In this document: in pieces, positions 43,007-55,199 of the stretch
How the letters are laid out: each line of letters opens with the position of its first letter
Numbering within the stretch: the stretch's first letter is position 1
Notes under the pieces: model-generated
The model's database searches: none
What the model saw: the letters and a program-made list of their open reading frames with translations, nothing else
Told to the model about the DNA's origin: nothing
Source: Fasciola hepatica
Lineage: Eukaryota > Platyhelminthes > Trematoda > Plagiorchiida > Fasciolidae
Direction of reading: 5' to 3'
Assembly (NCBI GenBank): GCA_948099385.1
Contig: CANUEZ040000020.1
Span: 10,123,501 to 10,187,500 of the forward strand
Length of the DNA stretch: 64,000 bases
Program-made: the position numbers and the translations under genes

Positions 43007-43234
43007 TCAATCATTGGTCATTTGAAATCGATTTGCCGGAAATTTCGTTTCCCGCAAGTTCTTTATGAGATTGCCAATGCACTTCCGAGAGAGAGAGAGA
43101 GAGAGAGGCGGACGGTTTGCATATTCAGCCGTAAAAAGTCGTGCTGGTCTTGTGACATTTCGCCTCGTTTCACAGAGTATTTCCAAAACTTCCATATGTT
43201 CATCTTCCGTAAGCTGTAATCGTATTGTTTGCAC
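43007..43234 (-). pseudogene. Same transposase helix-turn-helix in the right arm, opposite strand
   Basis: Mirror copy of 42392-42598. The frame runs through the GA microsatellite as a Leu-Ser repeat and ends shortly after leaving the inverted-repeat homology (NLRETKFPANR). Confidence 0.55.
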
Positions 43235-43633
43235 TTTACCCCAATTACGATGGATGATTCAGACCGGGCTACTTCTATTCCACCATTTCGGGCCGACTAA
43301 ATTCAACTAGGTTTCTCGCAACGCAGCTCGAGAGTTAATCACGTTTGGCGTTAGCTTCATCTGTACACATTATGGGATCTCACCAACACCGCCAGAATGT
43401 TATACAACCAAATAAATTGAAAAATATTTCGGAGTTGGATGTCTATGCTCCACGCCGGAGTCGAATGAACTTGAGCGCTATTCCAGTGAAGTGATTGGGT
43501 CATTTTCGCTACTCTTTCTGAAGGTTAAGTGACCCGTGCGTGCGTGTGTGAGAGATAGATTTTTCTCAATCAACCATTTGATCAGTACGCTGAGATTTTC
43601 AGTGCTCATGGATCGGTTTGTGGGTAGAACGCA
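43026..43633 (-). repeat. Right arm of the large inverted repeat
   Basis: Reverse complement of 41993-42598. Beyond 43633 the two sides stay weakly alignable for about 90 bp, so the outer flanks are older copies of the same sequence. Confidence 0.93.
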
Positions 43634-45340
43634 GATGATATAGAGGCACACTGGTGCTAACAACCATTCCCACTTTGTGTTTCTGAAGTCGTGGAAAAAT
43701 TGGGAGACTTCTGCAGGTTCACTGAAACTGTATTTCACACCGAAATGCGTTTACGTTTGTTCGTAGCCAAGTTATCAAAAAATCCACCAAAACTGATCAT
43801 CCGGCCTAACTACCTGGACCCTTTTTTTGCATACCAGCGTAGTTCTCGCCGGTAAAAGTTACCGTGAAACCAAGATTATCGACGGATTATTATCAGCACG
43901 TAATCGATTTCGTAGAAATCTAGAAAGATTTAACCTAGCCTAAAGGATATGAAGCCGGTGGTCTGGATTACTTCCTTACAGTCTTATTCCGTATGATAAC
44001 AATTTATCGTTATCAATGCCGATTCCCTCTAAATATATCGAACAATTACAAATTTGAATCTATCGCGCTTGTGACAGAAGGAGAAATACAATCCGTGTGT
44101 ATCACATGAACTATCTTGAGCACATATAAAATAGTATTGCAAGAGATGCCTGATGTGAATGATTGCGAGTATTTCCATAGGCTCAACAAATCAGACAGCG
44201 TAGTATCTCTAACGCCATAAAATTATTTTCCATCTCTAACCGGTAGTAGAAAATGTGTCATGATATATTCAACGATAAACTGATGGATTAAGATGTATTC
44301 GCAAGAAAACTTGCCACACAATCCGGCGACAAGCGGTATCCCACCCTCAACCAGAGACCAGCTAACTAACCATTTTACAGCACATCGTTGTTGTCTAAAC
44401 TGCTTTCTACCCCTAGAGCCAACGAAAAGTTCGAAAGTGAGCAATTTCATCTCCCTGTTTACGTTTCATTTGTGGCATGTCCTTCATCCTAATCAGTTCA
44501 TCGAATATGTTGATACATACACAAACGCCTCCGTCATGTCTTATTTACAAAGCGGTCATCTGATATGTCCATCGACATGCGGCCAGTCACTTATTTATGC
44601 GGAGAAAATATTTTCTCATCAGCCTTTTCGGCATTGATGACCGCCGAAAGTCTTGACGAATCTTGCAGTGATCCACAATGTCCAACAATTTAACACCTAC
44701 CATGAGTTATCCTCCTAGATCAGCCTTTTGTTAGTTCGCCAAATCAGCATCACCAGTCCGACTACAGATTACGTGTGTATATTGTGTTTAGTCTCATGAT
44801 TTCAATAATTTCATTCAAAAGCTTTATGAAGCTGTCGAATAGGGATGGATGCTAATCACTGCACACTCGGCGGTTCTGCCTTCCAACCGCGCTAGGGTGA
44901 CTACGCTGCAAACAATAGAAAGTTGTAATTAGTAGTTAGGATAATCAGGTTGTTTTGGTCTTTAAAATGACCGGTTGGTCATTCGCCGACTCTAAAAAGA
45001 ACCAATGGCCGTCTCAAGTCGTTGATATCAGTGGTTTTTAATTATGATTCATCCGGAAATTTTATAAATCACCTTGACATTCTGCAATAGCTCGAAGTGT
45101 TTTGATCTTTATTCCTACAGTCCGGGGAAAAACACCTCAGGTCGTCTCTATTCCGATAATAAGTTTTCTCTCTTTTCTTTAGAAGCTGTACGGTTGGATT
45201 TTCTCAGCTTGTTCAATTCAGCCATTCCAATCGGCGTTTAATTGTTCATCGAGTTCTCTATAACAAACAGTTTACCAAAATGGTGAACTACCGTGATGGC
45301 CTGTGGGTTGAAGCTGTCCTTCTTAGCAGGTTGCAAACCA

Positions 45341-45343
<3 letters not shown>
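43634..45343. other. No gene recognised
   Basis: Short frames only (for example 44293-44637). No motif or repeat match seen. Confidence 0.35.

Positions 45344-45399
<56 letters not shown>
45344..45399. repeat. (GA)n microsatellite
   Basis: 56 bp of AG/GA dinucleotides. Confidence 0.98.
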
Positions 45400-45401
<2 letters not shown>

Positions 45402-45409
45402 AATAATTC

Positions 45410-45600
45410 ATTCAGCAAACTACACGCGAAGGTTCTCCCTCCCGTATACGAAGTTGTGGTAATTCGAGTGCTTCCGCACGCAGCCAGGTGCGCTGTAGCT
45501 TCATTTCCAGGATCCAACCAATAAGGTGAAGCCGAGGGTTGACAGTCAGACCAAGCAGGCAGCGGAGTCGTCTTACTATTGATAGGTATGTCATCTGACA
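45410..45600 (-). repeat. Dispersed repeat, partner at 50855-50960
   Basis: The minus strand shares ATTGGTTGGAT-CTGGAA-TGAAG, GTAGCGCAC/ACAGCGCAC and CACTCGAATTACCACA-like blocks with the plus strand at 50880-50955. Bounded by a (GA)n tract on one side and an (AT)n tract on the other. Confidence 0.65.
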
Positions 45601-45614
45601 ATAGCTGCGTGCCT

Positions 45615-45620
<6 letters not shown>

Positions 45621-45699
<79 letters not shown>
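45621..45699. repeat. (AT)n microsatellite
   Basis: 79 bp of pure AT. Confidence 0.98.
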
Positions 45700-45700
<1 letters not shown>

Positions 45701-48700
45701 GATTCTGTACTAATCAAGTCCGACAGAGTACATTCCGGCTATTGTTGTTTGGTCTCGTCAGTCCTTCGTGCGCGTAGTCTGGGTGCGCGTTGTTCCACTA
45801 CATATAGCTGGTCGGGTAGGTTCAATTTTCATGGAAGCTTTACGCAGCACCATTGATAGACAATATATCGGCCATTCACGAGGTACTGGGCTGATCTAAT
45901 TGCCTGCTTCTGAGCATGTCTGATTGGCTAATTCCTGTTCTGGTGGTGGAAAAAAACTTAGAGACATTGAAGTCAAAACAACTTTACATTACATCTTACT
46001 TAGGATCCTGAATGGGATTCAAATCGAAACGCGAACTCAACATTCATCCCGTTTGCTTTCAGATTTGAGCTCGTTGGACGTAAAATTCGTATCTCAGTTA
46101 CTCATATCAATCAGTTTGTGCATTCGCTCATGGCAACATATGCACCTAGTTCACACTGAATATCCAGAATCTGAAAGCGCAATCAGCTCGTTCTTGCAGA
46201 GTTTATACCCAGCAAGCGATCATTGCAGCTTACATATTCTTTCATCGCAACCCGTTCTCTGTGCTTACAAACAGTTTTGCTCTGTACAGTAAACCCAAAT
46301 TAGCATGGAGACTATAAAGTTTGATAGAGTTTTGAATCAACTGAAGGCAGCTATAATCCAATTTGAATCCTATGGAAAGTGCGTGGACGGAGAGTCGACT
46401 TTTAGAATGACATGGTGATTCTTCCAAAGTATGAGGATGATTGGGCAGAACAGTACAGGGTACGCATAACTGATGAGCGGCAAAACCGCGAGACCGGTGA
46501 TGTGCTTCGGGAAAATTTTGTCCTGCCATCCAGATACAATGCCGTACTACTCATTTAGAAAAAAGCAGCTGAAAACAGCTTTTAGAGGCATCCCGGTGAC
46601 GGAGACAATAAGTGCTCGTCAACTGCCCCATACTATATTTTGTACTCCGTAAGAATCAGAAGAGAAAACCCCGAATAACACTAGATCACATAGATCCTAC
46701 GCCAAAATTTGGCGAACTGTTTTATAAAGCAATGGATTTTGACTCACATGATAAAACCTCGTAACCTCCAATGGATGAATAGATCCATTGCCTGTTTGGT
46801 CATTTCAACAGCTTACTTTAAATAACCATCGCCTTTCAACAGCTTTCGTTATCAACAGAAAACGGTTCACTTAGTATTATCATCGGGCTTAGTGTAAACA
46901 TTGTAACGAGAGCAAATAGTGAAAATTTAGCTCTTTTCAATCATCGAGGTCACCATATTACCAAATGAAATATATTGATCATTCACAGCAATCTATACAC
47001 CCAAACACACACACACACACACCGACCACTGTTTTTAAAACAAGGTAAAACACAAATTGTTTCAGGGTGTTGAGCACACGTAGCACGAAACTAGAGATGA
47101 GCGAACTCATAGACTGACCCCGTTCGAGACCGGATCGCGTTTCCGACTCGATCAAATCGATAAGAACTATAATTGATTTCGTGTTCACATATACATGCAC
47201 ACGTGCATTGATGTGGCAGGTGTGAATAATTTACAGGTGCAGCCAGACAACAACGCCGGTGAGGTCGTTTCAGTCTGATGAATACGGTAAACATCTTTAT
47301 CAAAAAAATTCCCAGACGTGACTGATCGCTCTGACTAATTTAGATATGACAACTCTTTAGACAGTCGAAGCACTTTGTGTATGGGGTAGAACTCTGTAGA
47401 TAAATCAGTTAGTTAAGGAAATATCATGAAATAAACCACAGCTGATTCATTCAAGCAACTCCTCGCATGACATCCGCACTCTAGACACTGCATCTGAATG
47501 ATGAATCAGACAAGAGAGAGATTTCTCAAGTTGATCGATTTCAGAAGAGCTGAGCAGAATTTGATTAGAATTCAAACCCGAATAATCCAAGGGAAGTTTT
47601 TAGGTCCAATTATTGTAACTCCTTTAATCAACTTACTGTTTGTACGTGCTAAAGCGTGGATGAAGCGCATAGTACTGAACACGTTCACGGTGGTTTATTG
47701 TACAATTAAAGCTAACCAGTGAACCCGAACCATAAAATTAGATCAGAATACGATTTAAGAACACTGTGAATATGAGATCGTTGCACAATATACGACCAAA
47801 ATATCACGTAGCTAATAGAAAATCAAGTACCAGTATCATTGCGAAGCTGTTTAAGAGCAGAACTGACCGGTAGTGAGAGAGTCCGTATATGGCGACAAAT
47901 TACGGTTTTCTGACTCATACTACTAGAGAATTATAAATCCAAAGTACATTTCCAGTTACTCCGCCATCTATAATGGCGATTGGTTTCATATCAACGAACG
48001 AGTGGATCCGGAAAATCTGTGGGCATATTATTACTGTGTACCTCAGAGTACTTTTCATTTTTTTACATTCTCCCATTAGTCAGTTATACCAGCAACAACA
48101 CAATTTTTATCTCATCACTTCCTTATTTCACAAACGAAGTACCCGTTTCTCCCACGTCTATTACTCGCACTCAGTTGCGCTACCTGGAAACCCTGTAGAT
48201 AACTGGAAATATGTTCGTGAACTGCACTATGACTGCAATCTTCAAATTATTCTCAGTGGAACCGCAGCACACACATGAACGGATTACCAGTCGACCACAA
48301 CATGTCACGTCTGCCACACAGCTACACGTGTTTCCTTTCAAAATTCATTCGATCAATGGTTAGGTCGATACGCTCACTATTAGTGTTTCATAGGTGGACA
48401 AAAACACACACGGAAGCGTGAAATTTGCCGTTCAAATGTAATTTCAAACCACAGGTAGTCAAGTTGCGTTCTCTTACTGCACCGAATTTTGTGTACTTCA
48501 TATTGCGCGCTGGCCTGAGAACAAGCATGTGGCTAACTCCAAAATAGCAAGGAAAAATCGCATGTGATGGAGTAGAGGTGGGCCTAACTGCTTTCGTTTT
48601 CATTTTTCTGTTTACGGCAGGTAGTATTTCTTAATTTCTCTGAAAAACGACAGTTTTCGTGCCTCGGGGGCTTATCGAGAATTCGGGTTTGTCCAGTAGA

Positions 48701-48958
48701 GGCCAATGTCGATGCCACCTCCGCCATACTACTACTACGTCAAGTCACTACCAGAACTTCTCTATACTTCTTTCAGATAGATGTATCACGCAATTACTTG
48801 CGAGTAATTTTTGGGATCGATGAGTCTTTTGTTTAGCTGATTGTCCTTCGGACTTCACCTTTCACACACAGTCCTCAGGTCATTTGATCAACCTGCACTC
48901 GGAAGCACCAGACTCGAGTTTCGCTCTTGTTGGAGCTCATCAGTGGAGCATGTTCTCT
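45700..48958. other. No gene recognised
   Basis: Scattered short frames. A short (CA)n tract occurs at about 47004-47022. No supported gene. Confidence 0.35.
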
Positions 48959-49021
48959 GCCACATTCAGGGTTTGAACCCGGGCCCTTTCAACTCGAGGG
49001 CGTGTGTGTTACCACTGTGGC
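48959..49021 (-). repeat. tRNA-like SINE head lacking a D arm
   Basis: On the minus strand, 63 nt begin GCCACAG and end ATGTGGC (6 of 7 acceptor pairs). GCCCT pairs with AGGGC around a 9-nt loop like an anticodon arm. A T-arm-like CCGGG TTCAAAC CCTGA contains the polymerase III B box GGTTCAAACC. No D stem can be formed. I take it as the head of a SINE rather than a working tRNA. Confidence 0.4.
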
Positions 49022-50591
49022 ACCCCGCTCCCGTCCGGGCTGATCCGAATCCCCAAGGTAAGCTTGTTCAGGTATCGACCTCTATGACAGCCAGAGATGC
49101 CCGACAGCTTCGAATGGAGACACGGTACCTGCCCCGTTAACTCCAAGCGAATACGTCCCACCAAGTCAGGTCTTCTCCACAGGTATGTTCACAACACACA
49201 TCCGTAATGTAAACAGATGGTGGAAAGGATTGAGAAAAACATTTGCGAGCCACCAGAGATATAGGGTAATCACTCCGGTTGGAGGGCGGCCATCCACAAC
49301 CAAGACAGGATGAAGAAAATCATCTCTACTCCCACTGGGATGTTATGAAACTCAAACAGTTCTTTGGAGAAATCGGTTATCTGATACGGAAGCCGCCTGG
49401 AGTCATCGACGCGGTGCCGCTAACATTCCAAATCGTGGAGGAAAAATACTAGTCACAATAGCATCGTATATCAGGCCCTTTAAAGAGACTTGAAGTATTA
49501 TGTACCCTTCATCCAGTTTATAAGAATGAAAAGATGGCATTGCGAGTGGCTAGCATTTCGTTCACTCATGTCGATCGCGTACTTCATACACGTCAGCTTA
49601 TGTATGATGAAGTACATGAGACACACTGAAAAATGAGGAAGATGTTTATCATAAATAAGCCAGCAATTCTTTTGGGGTTGTATTTACTAATACCGGGGAA
49701 TGCAGATCGATTGAAGTGTCTGTCTCCGTGAGCGGAAAAGGAGGTTTACGGCGGTGATCAGCACAGCTTCACTAAACGACAGCAGTTTTGCATTCCGATT
49801 GCGTAACTGTACTTTGAATGACCGGGTCAGTTCAACTCGAAAGCTGGTGCTGCATTTCTTGGAGGAATACGTCTTGTGCAGTTCAGCTGAGCCACCAAGT
49901 GCAAAAGCCACTCCGGAATTTGTTCAGTCACTTTTTGAGCCCAGTGTCGTTCTGTTCTGCTGATGTACGTGTCACTGCAACTGCAAATGAGCTGGTAGAC
50001 AAAATGTGAGGCATTAAGAACAATATGACTATCAGAATGATCTCTGAATCTTAATCCTGTAGGGGTCTACACTATACGTAATTGGGCTGTCGCGCATGCT
50101 GAATTCAGAGAGGAGCTTAAGTTTTGACGTAGAAGATTACAGATGTGATCACTAAGGGAAAGAAAGTAAAATGGCTTGATTTTTTTAAGCTGCCAAAATA
50201 GATTCCTCATTGCATCGTGGTTTACTGTGGTGCTCGATGAACTTTTTCGGATAACCATTGACCAAAAGGGTATCCTTGATAAAGTCTCCTTTTGAAGTTG
50301 ATCAGGAAAAACTTTCTCGCTTTTGTACACGACCGGGGTGAAACTAGAAAACTGCGTTTATCGTACGCTCCATGTTGCTTTTCTGTGAAAAGCCTTTTGT
50401 TGAGGGTCGTCCGGAGGCCTTGTAATTAAAATGTCTAAGAAAGGTACGCTCACGTTGTATTCCTATTCATAAGACTGATAAATGCAGATGTATAGAATTG
50501 AAAATATAATACAACTATATAAAATTGTCATCAATAGAATATCGTCAGCTTAATATTTGTGCAAAGAAAACTGGGTAATTTGATCGGTCAG
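49022..50591. other. No gene recognised
   Basis: Possible further Penelope remnant on the minus strand at 50067-50330; the motifs are too weak to call. Confidence 0.3.
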
Positions 50592-50828
50592 CTAGTTTTC
50601 CATCATTCCCAGGAAAACATCTGCCAGTGTAGGACCTAGGGGGCTTCTGTGAGAATCGTATCTACCCGGCAAGTCGTATGTAATGAAATAACTTGAGCCC
50701 AGACTACGCGCATTTGCTGAACAACAAGACCAGACAAGAACAGTGAGACTGTATTCTGTCACATTGGCTGGTACTCGTGTATATACAAAAGGAGGCATGC
50801 ACTCATTGGCAGATAACGTGCTTAACAA
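50592..50828 (-). pseudogene. Penelope RT palm fragment
   Basis: The minus-strand frame ends with SPLGPTLADVFLGMMEN, the motif before the catalytic YxDD in Penelope RT (compare GSPLSGLLADAVMKQFE at 30490-30540). The upstream residues are only loosely alignable. Decayed remnant of a lineage different from the 29-31 kb element. Confidence 0.65.
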
Positions 50829-50854
50829 TCACAAAGCGACTTTGCTGTGTTCAC

Positions 50855-50960
50855 ACTATCTAACAGTTACTGTCCGGTCTCACCCGATTGGTTGGATACT
50901 GGAAGTGAAGTTGTAGCGCACTGGACAGCTTGTGAAGGTACTCGAATCACTACAGTTTCC
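50855..50960 (+). repeat. Dispersed repeat, partner of 45410-45600
   Basis: Shares GATTGGTTGGATACTGGAAG-type sequence with the minus strand at 45510-45540 and continues in parallel for about 80 bp. Confidence 0.65.
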
Positions 50961-50984
50961 CATTTCTCCACCATCAGTCTGGTT

Positions 50985-51240
50985 GTATGCCTTTCCTTCA
51001 AATTCAAAATGGATATTTTATGTACACAAGAGCATAAGGTTCATATCGGAAAGCATGTACAAGAAACTGAAACCTATCGGAACCCAAAAGCCTTACCTAC
51101 GGGGATCGCTGAAGATTCAAAAGAGTGAAGTTTCGTTGAAGCCCATTTTATGCATGCGAAATTCAGCTTATCACAGACTTGTCTGATGGTTGATCGATGT
51201 TCTTGATCCCGTCCAAAAACGCCTCACTCCTCATTGTATA
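50985..51240 (+). pseudogene. Penelope RT fingers fragment
   Basis: The translation reads MYKKLKPIGTQKPYLRG, LKIQKSEVSLKPILCMRNSAYH and VLDPVQKRL. This matches the Penelope RT segment with YGLPK-HK...PLRPI-S---SAYH. In-frame stop at about 51187. The opposite orientation to the 50.6 kb fragment means two separate relics or an inversion. Confidence 0.65.
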
Positions 51241-51489
51241 CTCATAGAATGTATTCAACGGAATTTGAATATCTTCCACCCAAAGTAGCTCTTCGGAAAA
51301 TTGTTGAATACCTTCGTGATATTATTTATCAAACAGCATTGTACTACCTGTCTCGATTGATTACCTAAAAGACTTTCTAATTTAATGTACAGAAAATATC
51401 GATTTTGAGTTAGGGGGAAAGTATGAATGTAGCTGTCCGAGGGCAAAGATTTAGTCGAGTCATCTATGACCGGTGCAAAATCAAGTCTG

Positions 51490-51610
51490 CTCTCTGTCCG
51501 CCTACTCTTCAAGTGAGTGAGGCGCAGTCTGTGGATTGAGGTGGAGACCAGAATCTTGGATGTTATTGGGATAAGGCTTATAATTCCGCGACTGGCGCAC
51601 ATACTACATA
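51490..51610 (-). pseudogene. LINE reverse transcriptase fragment
   Basis: The minus-strand frame contains RGIISLIPITSKILVSTSIHRL, the RT motif (RGISL-PIASK) of CR1/RTE-type LINEs. Nothing else of the element is clear. Confidence 0.5.
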
Positions 51611-51834
51611 AATCATTTTTGGATACGGGAACAAAAAACTGGTCCACTCTACGACGAAAGGACTTGTTCCCCGATTCAAACTTCAGACTTCAGAATGCAG
51701 ATTTTTCTAAGATGTTGCATTCGTCTACCTTTAAACGGCGCTCGACACAGGCTCTCGAATCCTAACGCTTGATTCTGCCTGGGAATCTCCACCTTCGTGT
51801 GTGGTTCTGTCAAAATAAATTGTGGGTCGTGTGC

Positions 51835-51965
51835 TGCTGAGCTGTGAGTAAAGCCCGTGCGTCCACATAGAGCGAGAAGCCCTAGCCAGTCAGAAGTACC
51901 GTCACCAGCAACAATAAAAGATAACTGTGATTAGGTAGACTGTGATTTACCAACTGACACGCTTG
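51835..51965 (+). repeat. Dispersed repeat, partner of 28805-28938
   Basis: Same block order as 28805-28938. Here the TA-rich part downstream is short (CATATGTATATACATA). Confidence 0.5.
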
Positions 51966-53734
51966 ATCATATGTATATACATAACTGAGTATTGTAATAA
52001 TATTACGCAGTCTGGGTCTTGCTTTTTTGGCTTACGTGATTCTGGGTTGGAGCCATTTCAATTAGCAAATTAACCTAGAGCTCGGGACGGCGTTGCTGAT
52101 TGTGGATAGACCTACGAACAGCTTTGTTGAACATCTCAGTTGCACCCAGCTGCTTTCCACAAGCCGTTCCAGTGAACAGTTTGCAGGAATTTCGCGTTGT
52201 GATCATATATTCCACTACTGAAGGGGATCTCGGCAACAACGTTTTGAGATCTCCACGTGGTTTCCGGAGCGCGTGGCATCAGAGCACTAAAACCACAGCT
52301 GGGTGAGTGCTTCACACACTCACACTCACACGCACTCACGCACGCACACAAACAACAACAAAGGCTCAAAAGAGTGAACTTTAGTACTCTAGAAATCAGC
52401 CTCGCTGAAATATGAATGAATTAGTCGAATGAGTAGAATGTGTACCACGAGGAGAAAAAGCTAAACCCAGTTGGCAATTCACAATGCAAATAGGCGTATT
52501 CACATTTGTTCACAAGTGACAGGTAGTAGCAAGTAGTTCTTATGTTATGAATCACCGGAAATAAGCTAAGATCCATTCGGCTCTGGAAGGATTTGAAAGT
52601 ATTACACAGCTGATCCGGTCGTACCAGGAGTCAGTATGAATATCAGTGCAATCAACGAAAAGCACACAGCTAGTCCTCAGCGAGGTGAAAGATCTAAATA
52701 AGATCGTAAAGACTCAATTTTGGGGCAGTCCGTGAGATCCACTACTTCTCCCCCCCCCTCTCAATCGCAGATAAGGTTTCACTGGTGGAGTTGGGGGAGG
52801 GGCTAACCGGTTAGTCAATTGTAAGCAGTAGAGAAGCTCACTTGTTTGTGTTTCAGTCTGTCCGATTATCCCTTGGCTCGCTTCTGGTCAGAACTGCATG
52901 CATAGATGCGTGCGTGCGTGCGAGAACCCCATGTTTGTATGAACAAGCCAAGATCTCTGGACAAAAAATAACCCTCTAGATATCGATCGTGAGTTATGAA
53001 CTCGTTTGGGCGAATTGAGTTTATTCAGCGGACAGGCGTGAGTACGAGAGAAGATCCCATGGACAGCTGCACATTTGCCGTTCCATTGTCCGGGCTAGAT
53101 TTAGCAAAGCCATGCTCGTCAGATCAGGAAACCCACCTATTTGGGCACGAAAACAAGTATTACAAACTATTTGTCATCCCCGAAAGTAGAAGCACAATCT
53201 CATCCTTTTTTTGCTCACCTATCACAGTTGAATTTTCTGCAAGCTCGAACACTGAATAATTCCTCTGAGTTTATCATAGTCCATCCGATACACGGTAGAA
53301 TCTGCACCCCCCCCCACATACTCCCGAAAATAACAAAAATGTGGCAACGCAAGGCGGGTTGCACGACGTGTAATTGACCGAACTGGAGATAAGGAACATA
53401 TGCGCAGCTACTTGAATACTCGTGTACCCGCTGGTTATGGAGCTCTGTGACTAATATCAACCTCGATTTAATAGTGACATTTTTTATGTTCATACTGTGT
53501 TGTGCGTGTGCCGCTATTCGAGGAACTATCGTTTAGCTGAGGAAACTTAAATTCCTGAAATGTTATTTGGTTCTTACTGGTCAGACATTTTCGCTGTTCG
53601 CTGTAAGTTTTGCCTTAGCTGGTTTATTTTTAGTTATCACATGATTCCTCGTTCAGTATTAACGCTGAACTCAACATTGAAAACCATGGGATCACTGAAC
53701 ATTTGTTTCATCCTTGTCGAGAATCATCATCCAC
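51966..53734. other. No gene recognised; one possible exon
   Basis: 52168-52304 is open and ends at a strong donor (GCTGG|GTGAGTGC), followed by a CA-rich stretch. No partner exon found. The rest shows nothing. Confidence 0.3.
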
Positions 53735-53800
53735 CGGGCCCCAACTGAGCTTCGAACACGGGGTGAACGATTGTGAGTCTAATACGTCACCACCAGGCCA
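53735..53800 (-). repeat. SINE-like tRNA-related fragment
   Basis: On the minus strand GTGGTGACGTATTAGACTC is followed about 10 nt later by CCCCGTGTTCGAAGCTC, spaced like a polymerase III A-like element and B box. Too degraded to fold fully. Confidence 0.3.
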
Positions 53801-54769
53801 TTCGGGATTGCTCTCCTTGGTTTACCTAACTTCACCACTGCGTGATCTAGCCCCCTTCCGTTACTGGAATTTTATGGGTAACAACCAGCTGACAGCACCA
53901 CGGTCGACTCCTAAGGGGGATAAATTCTCTACAGGGCCCTAAGTAAAATTTGGTCACTATATCGGGGCAAGTAGTACGAGACTTGAAGCATGTTGCGTTT
54001 AAATAAAATCACCCACTGCCTACGGTGAATCATTGTCATCAATCCCCACCAGCACTGACGGGGATCGTTCGTGCAGAGGCTTATGCTATGTGCACTTTGG
54101 GAGAGACTGGTGTCTGTTAGCCCATAAAATTTATACAAAAGCGTGGTTTCTACAGCTCTTAGGGCTACAAGCTGAGCTCATGTGCAATGATAAGATAATG
54201 GATGGAACACGGTGCATCAACAAATAATAAAGGTCACGACACATTCTTCCGAAAGCTGTCTACATCTTCGCCAAGCAATTGATCTGTTTGTATTTTTTCA
54301 CTCATAAAACTTCAAGGATGGAAAGAATCGTTAAGTCCGATTGAGATTTGACCTTTGATAATCTTCACATTCTATGTGTTTCGGGAGGTTCAGACGCTTG
54401 AATCAATCCCCTACTTCTGGACAGTAAAACCAAGCCATCTTCGTTTCTTTCATTCAATTGTGCCCAACCCCGACTGATATTTCAACTTATTTATTGTTCA
54501 CGGTTTGAATAAACGAAGGCGATTTATCTAATCTTGCATTCGCATATAAATTTGCCGTACGAAATAATAACACTTTGAAAATTAGCGAGAATCCTCCAAC
54601 CGTTCCGGACTGCCAACCTCAAGGCAGTTCATTTCAATAGATGTTCAAACCTGATTGATCACATGGGATGAGTGTATATGCATTAGATGCTTGCACATGA
54701 GTGCAGTTGTATAGGTGTACGCCGCTACCAAGGGTAACCGGCAACGAGACCCTGAAACTCGGGCTGCAG
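53801..54769. other. No gene recognised
   Basis: Nothing beyond short frames. Confidence 0.35.
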
Positions 54770-54840
54770 AACCACATAAAGTCCCAATAGGTCAAATATG
54801 GTAACGTGCAACGAGACAGTGGACTACTGTCTGCCACCAT
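54770..54840 (+). repeat. SINE-like fragment, partner of 62440-62560
   Basis: Shares AGTCCCAATAGGTCA, GGTAACG and GACTACTGTCTGCCA with GAGCCCCGTAGGTCA, GGTAACG and GATCACTGTCTACCG at 62440-62510. Confidence 0.4.
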
Positions 54841-55015
54841 TCCTAGTCTACAAAAAATGTCCTGCTCGTACCACTAGCTCCAGTGAGAAGTTCCTGCCCT
54901 CGAATTATCTCATTTTATTAGCAGAAAACAGACGGTTTATGTGGAATGAAATAGTTACTGTCTCCAGTCTTCGCACCGCGAAATAGCTGGTTCAAACTGG
55001 CATCGGGCGTCTTCT

Positions 55016-55190
55016 ATGACTGGTCGACTAGTGATGCAGCCAGCCTTAACATGGCGGGAGTCCTTTCTCGTCTTATCGATCCGTTGTTCTGTCGTTCGTT
55101 ATTCCGATCGCGAAAACCTTGACCTGGATTTTGGACTGGAGCTGACGGGATGACTACAAACGAAACATGGCCGTCTATCGATGATGAGTC
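55016..55190 (-). repeat. Dispersed repeat, inverted relative to 56411-56580
   Basis: The minus-strand translation VQNPGQGFRDRNNERQ, GSIRRERT parallels VQDPVLGFRDGNHERQ, GSIRRERI on the plus strand at 56480-56570. Probably part of an untranslated or LTR region of a common fluke element; the frame itself is not a gene. Confidence 0.7.
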
Positions 55191-55199
55191 AGCCCCTAT

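Noticed and set aside
15221..45699. CRISPR array or bacterial operon features
   Set aside because: Spliceosomal introns, retroelements and microsatellites show eukaryotic DNA; no spaced direct repeats of CRISPR type were seen.
52168..52304. Possible exon with a strong GTGAGT donor
   Set aside because: Acceptor uncertain, no partner exon and no recognised similarity.
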